Assembly: GCA_963680875.1 (NCBI GenBank)
Contig: OY804578.1
Location: 26,193,101-26,257,100, forward strand
DNA: 64,000 bases
Reading direction: 5' to 3'
DNA from: Bathymodiolus brooksi
Lineage: Eukaryota; Mollusca; Bivalvia; Mytilida; Modiolidae
Under the pieces are notes generated by a model that worked only from the letters and a program-made list of their open reading frames with translations, was not told the origin of the DNA and made no database searches. The position numbers were made by a program, and so were the translations under genes. Below are positions 25,206-36,254 of the stretch, piece by piece (the stretch's first letter is position 1; each line of letters begins with the position of its first letter).

Positions 25206-26325
25206 TTTTTTGTGTGGTTTCTTTGCTTGTGTTTTTTATGTGTTTTGGTTGGGTTTTCTTTGTCCTTTTTTTATATTTTTTATTTGTTTGATGGTTTATT
25301 TCCTTAACTTGATATTTAACTATGAATTTTCGTATGTGTACACTTGTTTCGAATGATGGCATAACCCAACTTTCCAACTTTTGGCCTTAAGCATACCCGA
25401 TGAAAGTTATTCCATAAACAAGCCGTGTGCACTTAGTTGGATGTCCACGTTTTTACTTCAATCACAGAAGGTAATTTAAAATGCCCACACTCAAATATAG
25501 CACAAATATCAGTTAGATCTACAGGAACCAAAATGCAAAAACAAAAAATCATCACAAGATTGAATATCATGAATATGTTGCTTAAAACAAAAGTATTCCT
25601 ATTATCATACATGGCTTTGTATCTTGTTATCAAATAATATTGTAAGAAATGGATGTGCAGTACAAAGGGTTCGATTGTTATTGTCTGGATATTTTAATTC
25701 AATTTAGTATAAGTGATAAGTAATTCTCAAAATGGTAGCCATGATAATGGAATATTCATCTTTGATAAAGAAAATAAGTAAAGAACATTACTGGTTCACT
25801 GGGAGATTGACATACAATACAAATAATATACTCATAAAAATGGACAAAGGATCAAGGAAGTCATTAATTAGGTTTTATAAGTTAGTGCCCTTGGCCACTA
25901 GCTAATGCCATCACTTTTGATAAAGATTTACTCTATGGAATGAATTGTTGCTAAGATGACGGACATGACGTTAAGAGTATATATAGACCACCTGGTCACC
26001 GAAACCCAGAATATATAACACCATGTGTGCAGTTATCATCGTAACCTTAACTGTAGTTTATCTTTATTTGTTACCAAGAAATATAGTAGTAATATATAAT
26101 TGGAGGATACACATGTTCAGGGTATGATACAAATAATAACATATATCATATACCATAAACATAATCCGGATACACTGGAAGGGTAAGAACTTAATAAAAT
26201 AACAAGCCAAAATGAGATACAAATGCACGTCTAAAGACTTAGTTTCATAAGCTAAGTATATAGTGTTTTGTAATACAATTTAGAATATATTAAGGAATAA
26301 TAATAAAAATGATATCTCATGGGAA
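25206..26325. other. No feature seen
   Basis: T-rich segment at 25205-25320, then AT-rich sequence. Small overlapping ORFs on both strands at 25433-25637 show no domain. Confidence 0.4.
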
Positions 26326-26600
26326 GTAAGAAAAGTTTAAAGACACCAAAGGGATAATCAGAATCTGTAAATCAAAGAAGAACAGGCACCACAAAGGCCA
26401 AACGAAAAAGTACAAAAGGGCAAACAACGATCTACAAAAACATACATATAAAACTAAAGATCGAGTAACACGAACCCTACTAGTGAACTCAGATGCTCCG
26501 GAAGGGATTGCAGTTCCTGCTCCACTAGTGGCACCCGTGGTGTTAATCTAGTTGCAAACCCGGTGATAAGTCACGAATGAAGACAGGAACGGGAAGTAAG
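26326..26600 (-). repeat. Dispersed element A, near full length
   Basis: Inverse of the family, from gtttaaagacaccaaaggga through acaacgatctacaaaaacat and cctgctccactagtggcacc to cggtgataagtcacgaatga. Confidence 0.75.
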
Positions 26601-26805
26601 TATCATAATGTATCAATATTGCTTGATACAGTTATAATACAGTCAGAGATATGCCCCTCCTTACATAAAATAATAAATAATGCTCAATATAAAAGTCAAT
26701 TAATTAGAAGATTGAGTACACAAAAACAACCGTCCGTATAGACATCACAACAACAATCAAACATTAATTTTCCTACTGAACAAACCAGGTTAAAAAATAA
26801 AAACA

Positions 26806-26975
26806 TAGATATCAAATGTAATATGCACGACGCGGTGTATTAAATTAACCTTCATCAGGTATGCCCAAAAATGTCAAAATAAAAAAAACAATTGGGAGCA
26901 ATAAAACTAAAGGGCCACAATCTGATAAAGTTACCTATTCCTAAAGGAGGAGAACCTTAGTTTTAATAATAATTA
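26806..26975 (+). repeat. Dispersed element B, left and middle modules
   Basis: Left module (catagatatcaaatgtaata ... ttaaccttcatcaggtat), then about 60 bp of spacer, then ggaggagaaccttagtttta with ataataattacatt. The last block equals the right edge of the large array ending near 43130. Confidence 0.65.
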
Positions 26976-27216
26976 CATTAGTTAGGAACTGTACATTTAT
27001 ATATAATTCTAACATCACCTCCTTCTTTCGCTTTGTTAACAAACGAGCGAGTTATCCATTCGGTATAATCTTATTAGCACATGCGCTGATGAATGTGACT
27101 GATTTTTCCATTGGCAGCATAAATTGTGTGAGACATTTTCCGCAAACGTACATATAAATTACCGTCTTCCAATCAAAGTATACCACCGTATTTGTACTCT
27201 TAGACATATCAGAATC

Positions 27217-27385
27217 GAAATAAATCATGGAAGCCAGAATGTGTTTTGAGTTTTAACATGGATTGCCGGATATTAGTAAATTTTATAAATAATAGATAAT
27301 GCTCAATAAAATTATTGATAAAATACTAATATCTGCCAATCCATGTTAAAACTCCCAACACATTCTGGCTTCCATGATTTATTTC
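27217..27385. repeat. 169-bp near-perfect hairpin
   Basis: Arms of about 75 bp: gaaataaatcatggaagcca and cagaatgtgtt on the left mirror cacattctggcttccatgat and ttatttc on the right; the inner arms pair attttaacatggattg with caatccatgttaaaa. The loop is about 15-20 bp. It interrupts element B between its middle and right modules. It may be a palindromic MITE or a hairpin RNA precursor; the stem is longer than typical animal microRNA precursors. Confidence 0.85.
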
Positions 27386-27407
27386 TTCAATATATTTTAT
27401 AAACCAC

Positions 27408-27560
27408 AACAGTGACTACTAGGCGGATGATCCACTTGGGAACTAATAGTCCACCAGAGACGTATCGACCCAGTCATAGGAATACAAACGTAGATATTAA
27501 GGTAAGTGCGCATGACGCGTTTCTGGATTAAGCTTCATCAGGTACGCTTAAAGTCGAAAT
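27408..27560 (+). repeat. Dispersed element B, right module plus second left module
   Basis: gtgactactaggcggatgat and ctaatagtccaccaga match 60880-60925; then acgtagatattaaggtaagt and gcgcatgacgcgtttctgga with ttcatcaggtacgctt repeat the left module. The same order occurs at 60.63-61.02 kb. Confidence 0.65.
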
Positions 27561-27591
27561 ATTACAGTTCGCTATATAATAAAATGTCATA

Positions 27592-27690
27592 GAAACATTT
27601 GTAGATACCAAAGAGGTAATCAGAAGACAGATCTGAAAGACAAACAATACAATGGTGAAATGAAAATTGACAAATGGACAAGCTTATGAA
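27592..27690 (-). repeat. Dispersed element A, short diverged copy
   Basis: tgtagataccaaagaggtaa with caatacaatgg; the rest is degraded. Confidence 0.55.
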
Positions 27691-27845
27691 ATACAGTTTC
27701 AGGCTTGCTGTTATGAACACGCACGATTCTTCTACTCTATACACGGCATCCGTCTTGACTTTCAACATGTCAATGTAATACAATAATGACATTTTCCCCC
27801 TACCAAACATATCTGTTTTACTGTTTTATTCATATTGTTTTACCT

Positions 27846-28040
27846 ACGAAATCAGTGCCTATCACCACTAACGTTGATGCGAGGTGAACTCGGTACAACA
27901 TTATGTGATAAAGTTTATCAGTGACTTGCGACCGATCGATGGTTTTCTCCGGGTACTCCGGTTTCCTACACCAATAAAACTGAGCGCCTCGATATATCTG
28001 AAATATTGTTGAATGTACAATTAAGCACCATAAACCCATC
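27846..28040 (+). mobile_element. SINE family C, 5'-truncated
   Basis: Begins within the head region (cagtgcctatcaccactaac), with ggttttctccgggtactccg and tail cctcgatatatctgaaatat. The tRNA-like head is missing and the B box is damaged. Confidence 0.7.
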
Positions 28041-28651
28041 ACCATTATTGTGTTGCTTCTTTGTTTCCTTGCAGCCTGTATATATCACATGATTCAATAA
28101 CGAAGCAATACATTGAACCAGTTTACCCATTTAATAGAAAAAAAATTTAAATGGTTGTTCAATAGTCAGGGAAGACGTCTCCATAGAGAACATACTATGA
28201 TATATAACGATATGAAGTTATAATGATTTTGTTTTAAATATTTCCCATATATATAACACTGAATATAATTCTACATCGATATTGATATAAAGAGTGTTGT
28301 CTGCCATGACTGGTAATAGTAGAACATCAAGTCATCACGGCTGCATGATAATATTGTATTATATAGTGTGCAAAGCTTACTATTGTCACGATTACGTGTA
28401 ATATACAACGATATATTTCACATATTATTTTTAATTCGTCTGGACATTTTCTGTATTAAATGCCACTTCTTTCACACTGTTCATGTGATGGTCACCAACG
28501 TCAAATTGTTTCATATGATTACGAGCATTTTCATGTCTCTTTCCATTTACATGATAATGCTTTTTCAACATGTCAGTTAATGATACTGTAGTCTAATAGT
28601 GTTATTATCTAAACACTTGCAATGACACGAAGACAGAGAAACGTCAAAGCG
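28041..28651. other. No feature seen
   Basis: AT-rich spacer; the ORF at 28368-28580 has no recognisable domain. Confidence 0.4.
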
Positions 28652-28916
28652 GACGTCTAAATGGGGGCAACAGTTGACTTCTCAGTGCAGACGTCTAAAT
28701 GGGGGGGCAACAGTTGACTTCTCAGTGCAGACGTCTAAATGGGGGCAACAGTTGACTTCTCAGTGCAGACGTCTAAATGGGGAACAACAGTTGACTTCTC
28801 AGTGCAGACGTCAAAATGGGGGCAACAGTTGACTTCTCAGTGCAGACGTCTAAATGGGGGAAACAGTTGACTTCTCAGTGCAGACGTCTTAATGGGGGCA
28901 ACAGTTGACTTCTCAG
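28652..28916. repeat. 38-bp satellite, seven copies
   Basis: Unit gacgtctaaatgggggcaac + agttgacttctcagtgca. The second half, cagttgacttctcag, is also the start of the 85-bp unit that follows without a gap. Confidence 0.95.
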
Positions 28917-30085
28917 CACTAAGTAACCACTGAACAGGTGACTAGGTGTATTATAATCCTAAGTAGTAATGTCTTCCTTATTTAAATAGTTGATTTCTCA
29001 GCACTAAGTAACCACTGAACAGGTGACTATGTGTATTCTAGTCCTCAGCAGTAATGTCTTCCTTATTTAAGCAGTTGACTTCTCACCACTAAGTAACAAC
29101 TGACCAAGTTACTATGTGTATTATAATCCTAAGTAGTAATGTCTTACTTCTTTAAGCAGTTGACTTCTCAGCACTAAGTAACTACTGACCAAGTTACTAG
29201 GTGTATTCTAATCCTAAGTGATAATGTCTTCCTTATTTAAGCAGTTGACTTCTCAGCACTAAGTAACCACTGACCAGGTGACTATGTGTATTCTAATCCT
29301 AAGTGATAATGTCTTCCTTATTTAAGCAGTTGACTTCTCAGCACTAAGTAACTACTGACCAGGTGACTATGTGTATTCTAGTCCTCAGTAGTAATATCTT
29401 CCTTATTTAAATAGTTGATTTCTCAGCACTAAGTAACCACTGACCAAGTTACTATGTGTATTCTAATCCTAAGTGATAATGTCTTCCTTATTTAAGCAGT
29501 TGCCTTCTCAGCACTAAGTAACCACTGACCAAGTTACTATGTGTATTCTAATCCTAAGTGATAATGTCTTCCTTATTTAAGCAGTTGACTTCTCAGCACT
29601 AAGTAACTACTGACCAGGTGACTATGTGTATTATAATCCTAAGTGATAATGTCTTCCTTATTTAAGCAGTTGCCTTCTCAGCACTAAGTAACCACTGACC
29701 AAGTTACTATGTGTATTCTAATCCTAAGTGATAATGTCTTCCTTATTTAAGCAGTTGACTTCTCAGCACTAAGTAACCACTGACCAAGTTACTAGGTGTA
29801 TTATAATCCTCAGTAGTAATGTCTTCCTTATTTAAACAGTTGACTGCTCAGCACTAAGTAACAACTGACCAGGTTACTAGGTGTATTATAATCCTCAGTA
29901 GTAATGGCTTCCTTATTTAAGTAGATGATTTCTCAGCACTAAGTAACCACTTACCAAGTGACTATGTGTATTCTAGTCCTCAGTAGTAATGGCTTCCTTA
30001 TTTAAATAATTGACTTCACAGCACTAAAAACCACTTACCAAGTGACTAGGTGTATTCTAATCCTAAGTAGTAATGTCTTCCTTAT
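28897..30085. repeat. 85-bp satellite, about 14 copies
   Basis: Unit cagttgacttctcagcacta + agtaaccactgaccaggtga + ctatgtgtattctaatccta + agtgataatgtcttcctta + tttaag. Units differ by scattered substitutions (accaagttac or accaggtgac; tattataatcct or tattctagtcct). Begins inside the last 38-bp unit through the shared 15-bp module. Confidence 0.95.
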
Positions 30086-31165
30086 ATTAAAGTATACACA
30101 AAGGAGTAACTTACAGGAATAATGATCGAGATAATAAAATTAAATTCTGTCTGATTAATACTGATTCTGTCTGATAAATGTAAATCATCAGTCTTATTGA
30201 CGATAAAGATCTCATAATTTTGTCTTATCGATTTGTATTCGACATGTTTGGCAGAAATTAAAGAATAGGAGATTAATTAGTAATTTACTTTAGCTAATGT
30301 GCTCGATATATTTTGTAAAATATATTCGTTCGACATACCAATCAAATTAAATTTAGAACTGTTCTGACGGTATGGTACTAGTATATTTTTATTTTCATTT
30401 TATTATTATTTTGATAATTAATCATTATTGCGTTCATTTTAGGAACCTATTTACATGTAATATACATATTAAAGTTAAAGCTTCAGTATTATTTTGAATT
30501 ACCTGGCTTGCGTAGTAAATTCCAAAAGCAAATATCAAAATCGTAGATGGAGGCCAACTCGATACCTCTAACACACAAGCACATGGCCGCTCACTTTTCT
30601 GGCTTCGCACAGGCACTTCAATAAAAGTGACGGGATTAAGCCAGTTATTTAGGCCTACACCTCCCCTCTTAGTTTTGCCATAAAGAGTGCATTCTTAGCA
30701 ATTTAGCCCTGCTGCATATCAGACCATGTATCCTGTGATAACTTATCATTAAATCTGTATATCAGATTATTTTGTATATTGCTTGGAAGTCAATGGTGAA
30801 ATTCTACCCTTTAAAGTTGACATTATATACTCTGAGGTCATATGATCTTTATCTCTCCAACGTATATGCGAAATGTCAAAGCAACAATTGTGTAAGTCTC
30901 AAAGATATGAAACCAACTGCCTTCCATGAAATCTAATTGTCATAGGTAACGAAAAGCAATACCCTGTATGGAAGCTTTTATGTGTTTGTCCTTCAGTAAA
31001 CTTGGTACAGATATATATTGCAAAATGTATATGCTGATAACAAATGCTTCCGCTTTCTTTATGGTTTAATTAATTGCATAACGAGAACATTTCCTATCTA
31101 CCTATCTAAACATATATCAATGTTGTAACTTATTTAGAGACATTTCAAGAAACCAAAAACGGAAA
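30086..31165. other. No feature seen
   Basis: No repeat or domain-bearing ORF recognised. Confidence 0.4.
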
Positions 31166-31258
31166 CAAGAAAAGTTTGAAGAAACCGAGAGGATAATCAA
31201 TTAAAAACAGTAAATAAGAAGACGGACGAGCAATGGATAAATGAAAACTACGAACAGA
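31166..31258 (-). repeat. Dispersed element A, host of the 32-bp array
   Basis: gtttgaagaaaccgagagga with acagtaaataagaaga is a diverged inverse 3' end of element A, placed as expected relative to the array that follows. Confidence 0.55.
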
Positions 31259-31560
31259 CAAACAATGGACAATTGAAAAATACGAACTGATGAACAATGG
31301 ACCAATGAAAAATACGAACAGACAAACAATGGACCAATGAAAAAGACTAACAGACAAGCAATGGACCAATGACAAATACGAACAGACAAACAATGGAACA
31401 ATGAAAAATACGAACAGATGAACAATAGACAAATGAAAAAGACTAACAGACAAACAATGGACCAATGAATAATACGAACAGACAAACAATGGACAAATGA
31501 AAAAAACTAACAGACAAACAATGGACCAATGGAAAATACGAACAGACAAACAATGGACAA
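31259..31560. repeat. 32-bp tandem repeat, about nine copies
   Basis: Unit caatggaccaatgaaaaata + cgaacagacaaa. The single-copy counterpart in element A is caatggccaaaagaaaaagt + acaaaaggacaaa. The ORFs through the array on the minus strand are repeat-derived. Confidence 0.85.
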
Positions 31561-32349
31561 TATCAATTAGAGTCCATTTATGCTAAGTATCTTATAGGTT
31601 TAAGGGTTATACATTTTTAACATTGTATCAATAAAACTAGTTAAATTGTCTTTTATTGGATAAAAGGTAAAACGTGTGGGTGATTTATGTACCGTAACAC
31701 ATTCTAATGTTTTGTTTACATAATTTTCATTAACTGCAGTACATAGATGTTACATAACTGACACCTATTATAGCACATTTATGTTATAAAACAAAACGTA
31801 CGTCTAATATGGTACATAAATATAGAATAAATTACAACAAACACTTTTTACAACATTGTATTACGCTTTTCCAGATATAAACTCACATTATCCTGTTTTT
31901 CCCTGGTTATATCAAAATTGTTAACAGGAAGTAGTAGAGCAACTTTAATGTATTCCGTATAAAATACACTTCAGTTACGGAAATTGTGCTTTTACTTACT
32001 TTTATTTACTATCTGCATGGCAATTCCAAAAGAACATTGAATTGCAATTTACATCACATAGACAATTTAGGTCTTTACGGGCTTTTTGTGTCATTTTGAA
32101 TGTGAGAAGAAGAAGAAGAAGACGAAGATATGTGGTTCGTTCTACTATATACGTTGGTATTTCATTTAAAATATTTCAGTGTGATTTTAAAAAATAATGA
32201 TTTCTTACCTGACCTGAAAAGCAATCGCTGTTTACCGTTTCATTTTACTAAGAGTGGTGTATAAATCAGCCGTCACTTGTATATAAAGTACCGGTACCAA
32301 ACCAGGGAAGTGGTCGACTATGTATATGTCTTAGAAGAAAAAAAAAGAA
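31561..32349. other. No feature seen apart from a short microsatellite
   Basis: A short (gaa) run lies at about 32104-32127; otherwise nothing recognised. Confidence 0.4.
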
Positions 32350-32600
32350 ATAATTGAAGATAGCAAAGTGATAATCTGGAGCCGTAAATCGAAGAATGAC
32401 AGACAACACAATGGCAAAAAGAAACATCCAAATAGCAAACAACAATCTACAAAACACTACACAAACAATAAAGATCGAGCAACATGAACTCCACTAAAAC
32501 CGGGGATGAACACATGTACTCCAGTGGGATAGATAGTTCCTGCTCCACCAGTGGCACCCGTCGTGTTTCTCTTGTTACACACCTGGTGAAATGTCACGAA
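32350..32600 (-). repeat. Dispersed element A, near full length
   Basis: Inverse copy: gataatctggagccgtaaat, caacaatctacaaaacacta, cctgctccaccagtggcacc and gtgaaatgtcacgaat. Confidence 0.75.
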
Positions 32601-32608
32601 TTTGGAAA

Positions 32609-32790
32609 ACAAATTTCTCTGGATTGTCCATTTTTAATTGCCCCTTCAGTGATCTCTAACATTTATTTGCCAGTTTCTCTGGATTGTCCATTTTTAATTG
32701 CCCCTTCAGTGTTCTCTAACGTTTATTTGCCAGTTTCTCTGGAGTGTCCATTTTTAATTGCCCCTGCCGTATTCTCTAACGTTTATTTAC
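32609..32790. repeat. 60-bp tandem repeat, three copies
   Basis: Unit tttctctggattgtccattt + ttaattgccccttcagtgat + ctctaacatttatttgccag. Sixty is a multiple of three, so the plus frame 32484-32819 stays open as a 20-residue repeat. Related to element E fragments at 23053-23115 and weakly at 61365-61400. I do not call a gene. Confidence 0.9.
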
Positions 32791-32819
32791 ATTTATCCTG
32801 TTTTCTCGAATTCAAATAA

Positions 32820-33449
32820 TAAATTAGCAATTTAAAGTGAAGTTGCACCTCCTCTCTTCTGTAATTCCGAATAAACTTGCCTCGGCGAAGGTATTGTTTA
32901 TTGTTTTAGCAACTATCTACCTATATCCGGAATATACGTCATATTCTCATGAAATTGTTTTAATCAAGTTAAAAAGACTATACATGTCAATCTGACTATC
33001 AATAATATACTTGTTTATTTAATGCGCGCCGCTGTCAAAGAAAATGATTATATAAACGTCAACGATGTCACTGGCACAATTTTTAATTTAAAACAGGACA
33101 TCAATCACCCGTTATCAGAATATGAATATACTGGAGAAATGTCACCCTCTAATGTGTTGTCTCAGATACTATCAATCAGATCATATTTACCTTGTGGGAG
33201 TCAATACACCATCACATAGAACCACCCCAGTGATACATTTCTAGGGGTTTTTTTTCATTTTTATTTCTGTATTCATTTTTATAAAAACAAATTTGCACAA
33301 CACGTCTCATCATAGCTAAAGCTGACACATTTGTTTTTCTTTTTTCTTTTTCTTTTTTTTTCTTTTTTTACTTTTCTTTGCGCGCACCAGATCTCACCAT
33401 AGCTGAAGTTGACATACTTAGACTTGATAGGAATTTATTAAAAACACAA
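32820..33449. other. No clear feature; T-rich tract
   Basis: A plus ORF at 33022-33219 (65 codons, starts MRAAVKENDYINVNDVTGTI) has protein-like composition but no family I recognise. A homopyrimidine T/C tract runs from about 33330 to 33376. Confidence 0.4.
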
Positions 33450-33493
33450 AATAACGCAGATATCTCATTAAGTGCGCAATATGCGTTTCTTGA
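33450..33493 (+). repeat. Element B left module, start of the 25-bp array
   Basis: gcagatatctcattaagtgc and gcaatatgcgtttcttgaat correspond to the solo B modules, and the array begins at exactly the next B segment (ataaccttcaccgggtacgc). Confidence 0.75.
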
Positions 33494-34338
33494 ATAACCT
33501 TCACCGGGTACGCTCATAATAACCTTCACCGGGTACGCTCATAATAACCTTCACCGGGTACGCTCATAATAACCTTCACCAGGTACGCTCATAATAACCT
33601 TCATCAGGTACGCTCATAATAACCTTCATCAGGTACGCTCATAATAACCTTCACCAGGTACGCTCATAATAACCTTCACCAGGTACTCTCATAATAACCT
33701 TCATCAGGTACGCTCATAATAACCTTCACCAGGTACGCTCATAATAACCTTCACCAGGTACTCTCATAATAACCTTCATCAGGTACGCTCATAATAACCT
33801 TCACCAGGTACGCTCATAATAACCTTCATCAGGTACGCTCATAATAACCTTCACCTGGTACGCTCATAATAACCTTCACCAGGTACGCTCATAATAACCT
33901 TCATCAGGTACGCTCATAATAACCTTCATCAGGTACGCTCATAATAACCTTCACCAGGTACGCTCATAATAACCTTCACCAGGTACGCTCATAATAACCT
34001 TCATCAGGTACGCTCATAATAACCTTCACCAGGTACGCTCATAATAACCTTCACCAGGTACTCTCATAATAACCTTCATCAGGTACGCTCATAATAACCT
34101 TCACCAGGTACGCTCATAATAACAGGTACGCTCATAATAACCTTCACCTGGTACGCTCATAATAACCTTCACCAGGTACTCTCATAATAACCTTCACCTG
34201 GTACGCTCATAATAACCTTCACCAGGTACTCTCATAATAACCTTCACCTGGTACGCTCATAATAACCTTCACCAGGTACTCTCATAATAACCTTCACCTG
34301 GTACGCTCATAATAACCTTCACCTGGTACGCTCATAAT
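33494..34338. repeat. 25-bp satellite, about 34 copies
   Basis: Unit ataaccttcaccaggtacgc + tcata. Variants are ttcatcagg, ttcacctgg and gtactctc. One truncated unit lies near 34120-34135. Blocks of ordered variants recur (for example the ctctc-containing pairs). The array is bounded on the left by the rest of the element B module. Confidence 0.95.
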
Positions 34339-35314
34339 CAAAACACTGTATGATACATTATGTCGTTAAGAAGAAACTATGATAGACGACATACCACATT
34401 CCAGTTTTATTCTAGATATTTTTCCAGATGGAGAAGAAAAATGTCATGCATTGGTAACGCTGACTTTATTGTCGTTTTTGACTGATATGTGATGAAAGTC
34501 TTTGACGTAAAAGAGACAAGAATTTCTCAGAGTAATTACACGCTGCATTATCTATAATACGGTGATCTACAGAGGTCTGATGCCCAGTTTAACGATATGA
34601 TGCCGGGCTTACATTTTATTACAAGCAATTAGTTTTGAGTTAATTAACTGACTCTTAATAACTAGGTCTTTGATGTTTATGACAAATATGAATAATTAGT
34701 TTAGCATTATGATTTGTCATTACAAACTGACCTGGCTTGTGTGTACATTGTAATTATTTATGATGCTTTCTTGTTCGTTATCAACAATATTCCTCGTATG
34801 TTTTAAATTGCATGCTAACTAAACATCAGTGTTTAAGAAAATTAAATTAATTCTTCCATTTATCACTGTCAAATTATAAAGCGTGTTTAATAGATGCTCC
34901 TTCATTTATGATGGAGTGTAATGAATGGATTGAAGATCATGTTTACAGGCGCATTTTAATTTGTTTTCAAGGACTAGTTGCTTTGGCTACTACAAAATAA
35001 ACGGTTAAAAAATCATCCGCACCAACGATTAATTCATTACTTCAATGCTTCACATTTGGTACTGCTTATGTCAAGAGACACCAGATAGTGCGCCTCTACA
35101 CTAATTATTTCCTAATTCACTCTAATCAACTATATGGTGGCGTGAACACATTTTCTAAACTAATTTCCCCAAGTAGAAGACCCTTAAGAATAAGGCATTT
35201 GTGCATAAAGGAAACGGGTTATATGTAAATTAAAAAATAATTATAAGGATAAAATCATATATTTAAAACGTATTTTATCGCAAACCCTTCTGGGACACCT
35301 GATTTCTCCTCTTA
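34339..35314. other. No feature seen
   Basis: No repeat or domain-bearing ORF recognised. Confidence 0.4.
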
Positions 35315-35440
35315 GTTTTCTATGAAGTGTTTTATAGATCGTTGCTTGTTCTTTTGTCCCTATTCTTTTGGCCATTGTAGTGTATGTCCATTTACGGGTT
35401 ACGGATGATAATTACCCATTTGGTATTTCAAACCTTTTTA
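35315..35440 (+). repeat. Dispersed element A, partial copy
   Basis: tgttttatagatcgttgctt, ttttggccattgtagtgtat and attacccatttggtatttc define a diverged 3' part. Confidence 0.65.
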
Positions 35441-35687
35441 TCTATTTATATTTTGGTATATAAATAAATTTCATTTAAAAAATCAAAGTTGTGTCTGCCG
35501 AGACATTGGTAAATAAATTATATAAATGACGTTTTAGAATGTATGATGAACATCAGCACCATCTACTTAGTCGAATCAGTAAATAATTGGAATTACATTA
35601 AGTACATTCCGGTCATGCAGAGACGTTAGCAAACGATGGATTTTCATAAAGTACTGCGTTGACTACTATTATACCTAATGTGTCCCA

Positions 35688-35935
35688 GTATTGTTACAAA
35701 TGCTGTTATAGTGACAACCGGAACCTTTTAACCGTAATGAAAGCGAGATGCTTGGCGCCGTAAAATCTGATTCAACCCACCATTTCTTTGGAAATGCCTG
35801 TACCAAGTCAGGGTCATTGCGGTTTTCCTAGTTTTCCGGTTGTTGACTGATTTTGTCTGTTTGTTGACTTATGAGTTTTGCCTTACCCTTTGGCAGATTG
35901 CTCGGTGTTGGGTAATTTTGTTATTACCCTTATTC
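35688..35935 (+). mobile_element. Penelope-like element, 3'-end relic
   Basis: This segment is a diverged copy of the inverse of 52719-52970, the 3' untranslated region of the Penelope-like element nested in the CR1 element. Shared blocks are ctgttatagtgacaacc, aatctgattcaacccaccat, ctgtaccaagtcagggtcat and ttttgttattaccctta. It has no coding sequence, as expected for a strongly 5'-truncated copy. Confidence 0.75.
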
Positions 35936-36127
35936 AGTATATTATAAATAACCATGTGTTAATCTACCATGACCAATACGGCATATGGGTATGACTACCA
36001 GTTCCTTTCGAGTATTATCATAGGCACGAGGAGTCTTGCCAACAAAAGAATGTATTTCGTGCAATTTGCTATAAATTTGTTGTTCCTAACTGTCTTCCCA
36101 GCATTTCCGAATACATTTAATTATAAA

Positions 36128-36254
36128 TAAAAACGTAGATATCTAATTTAGTAGCCATGAATCGTTTCTGGAATAACCTCCGACAGATACACGTTTAAAG
36201 TCAAATGATTGGAGAGACAAACAAGTTAAAGTTGTTTGAAGGTAAACCAAAGTG
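36128..36254 (+). repeat. Element B left module, edge of the large 55-bp array
   Basis: acgtagatatctaatttagt, cgtttctggaataacctccg and gtttaaagtcaaatg match element B; the array starts about 55 bp further on. Confidence 0.7.

Noticed and set aside
23170..25291. 387- and 352-codon ORFs
   Set aside because: They follow a stop-poor 55-bp repeat through three frames, with parallel open frames in the other phases; noncoding satellite is the simpler reading.
33330..33376. Poly-pyrimidine tract as splice signal
   Set aside because: A simple T/C-rich tract with no exon candidate next to it.
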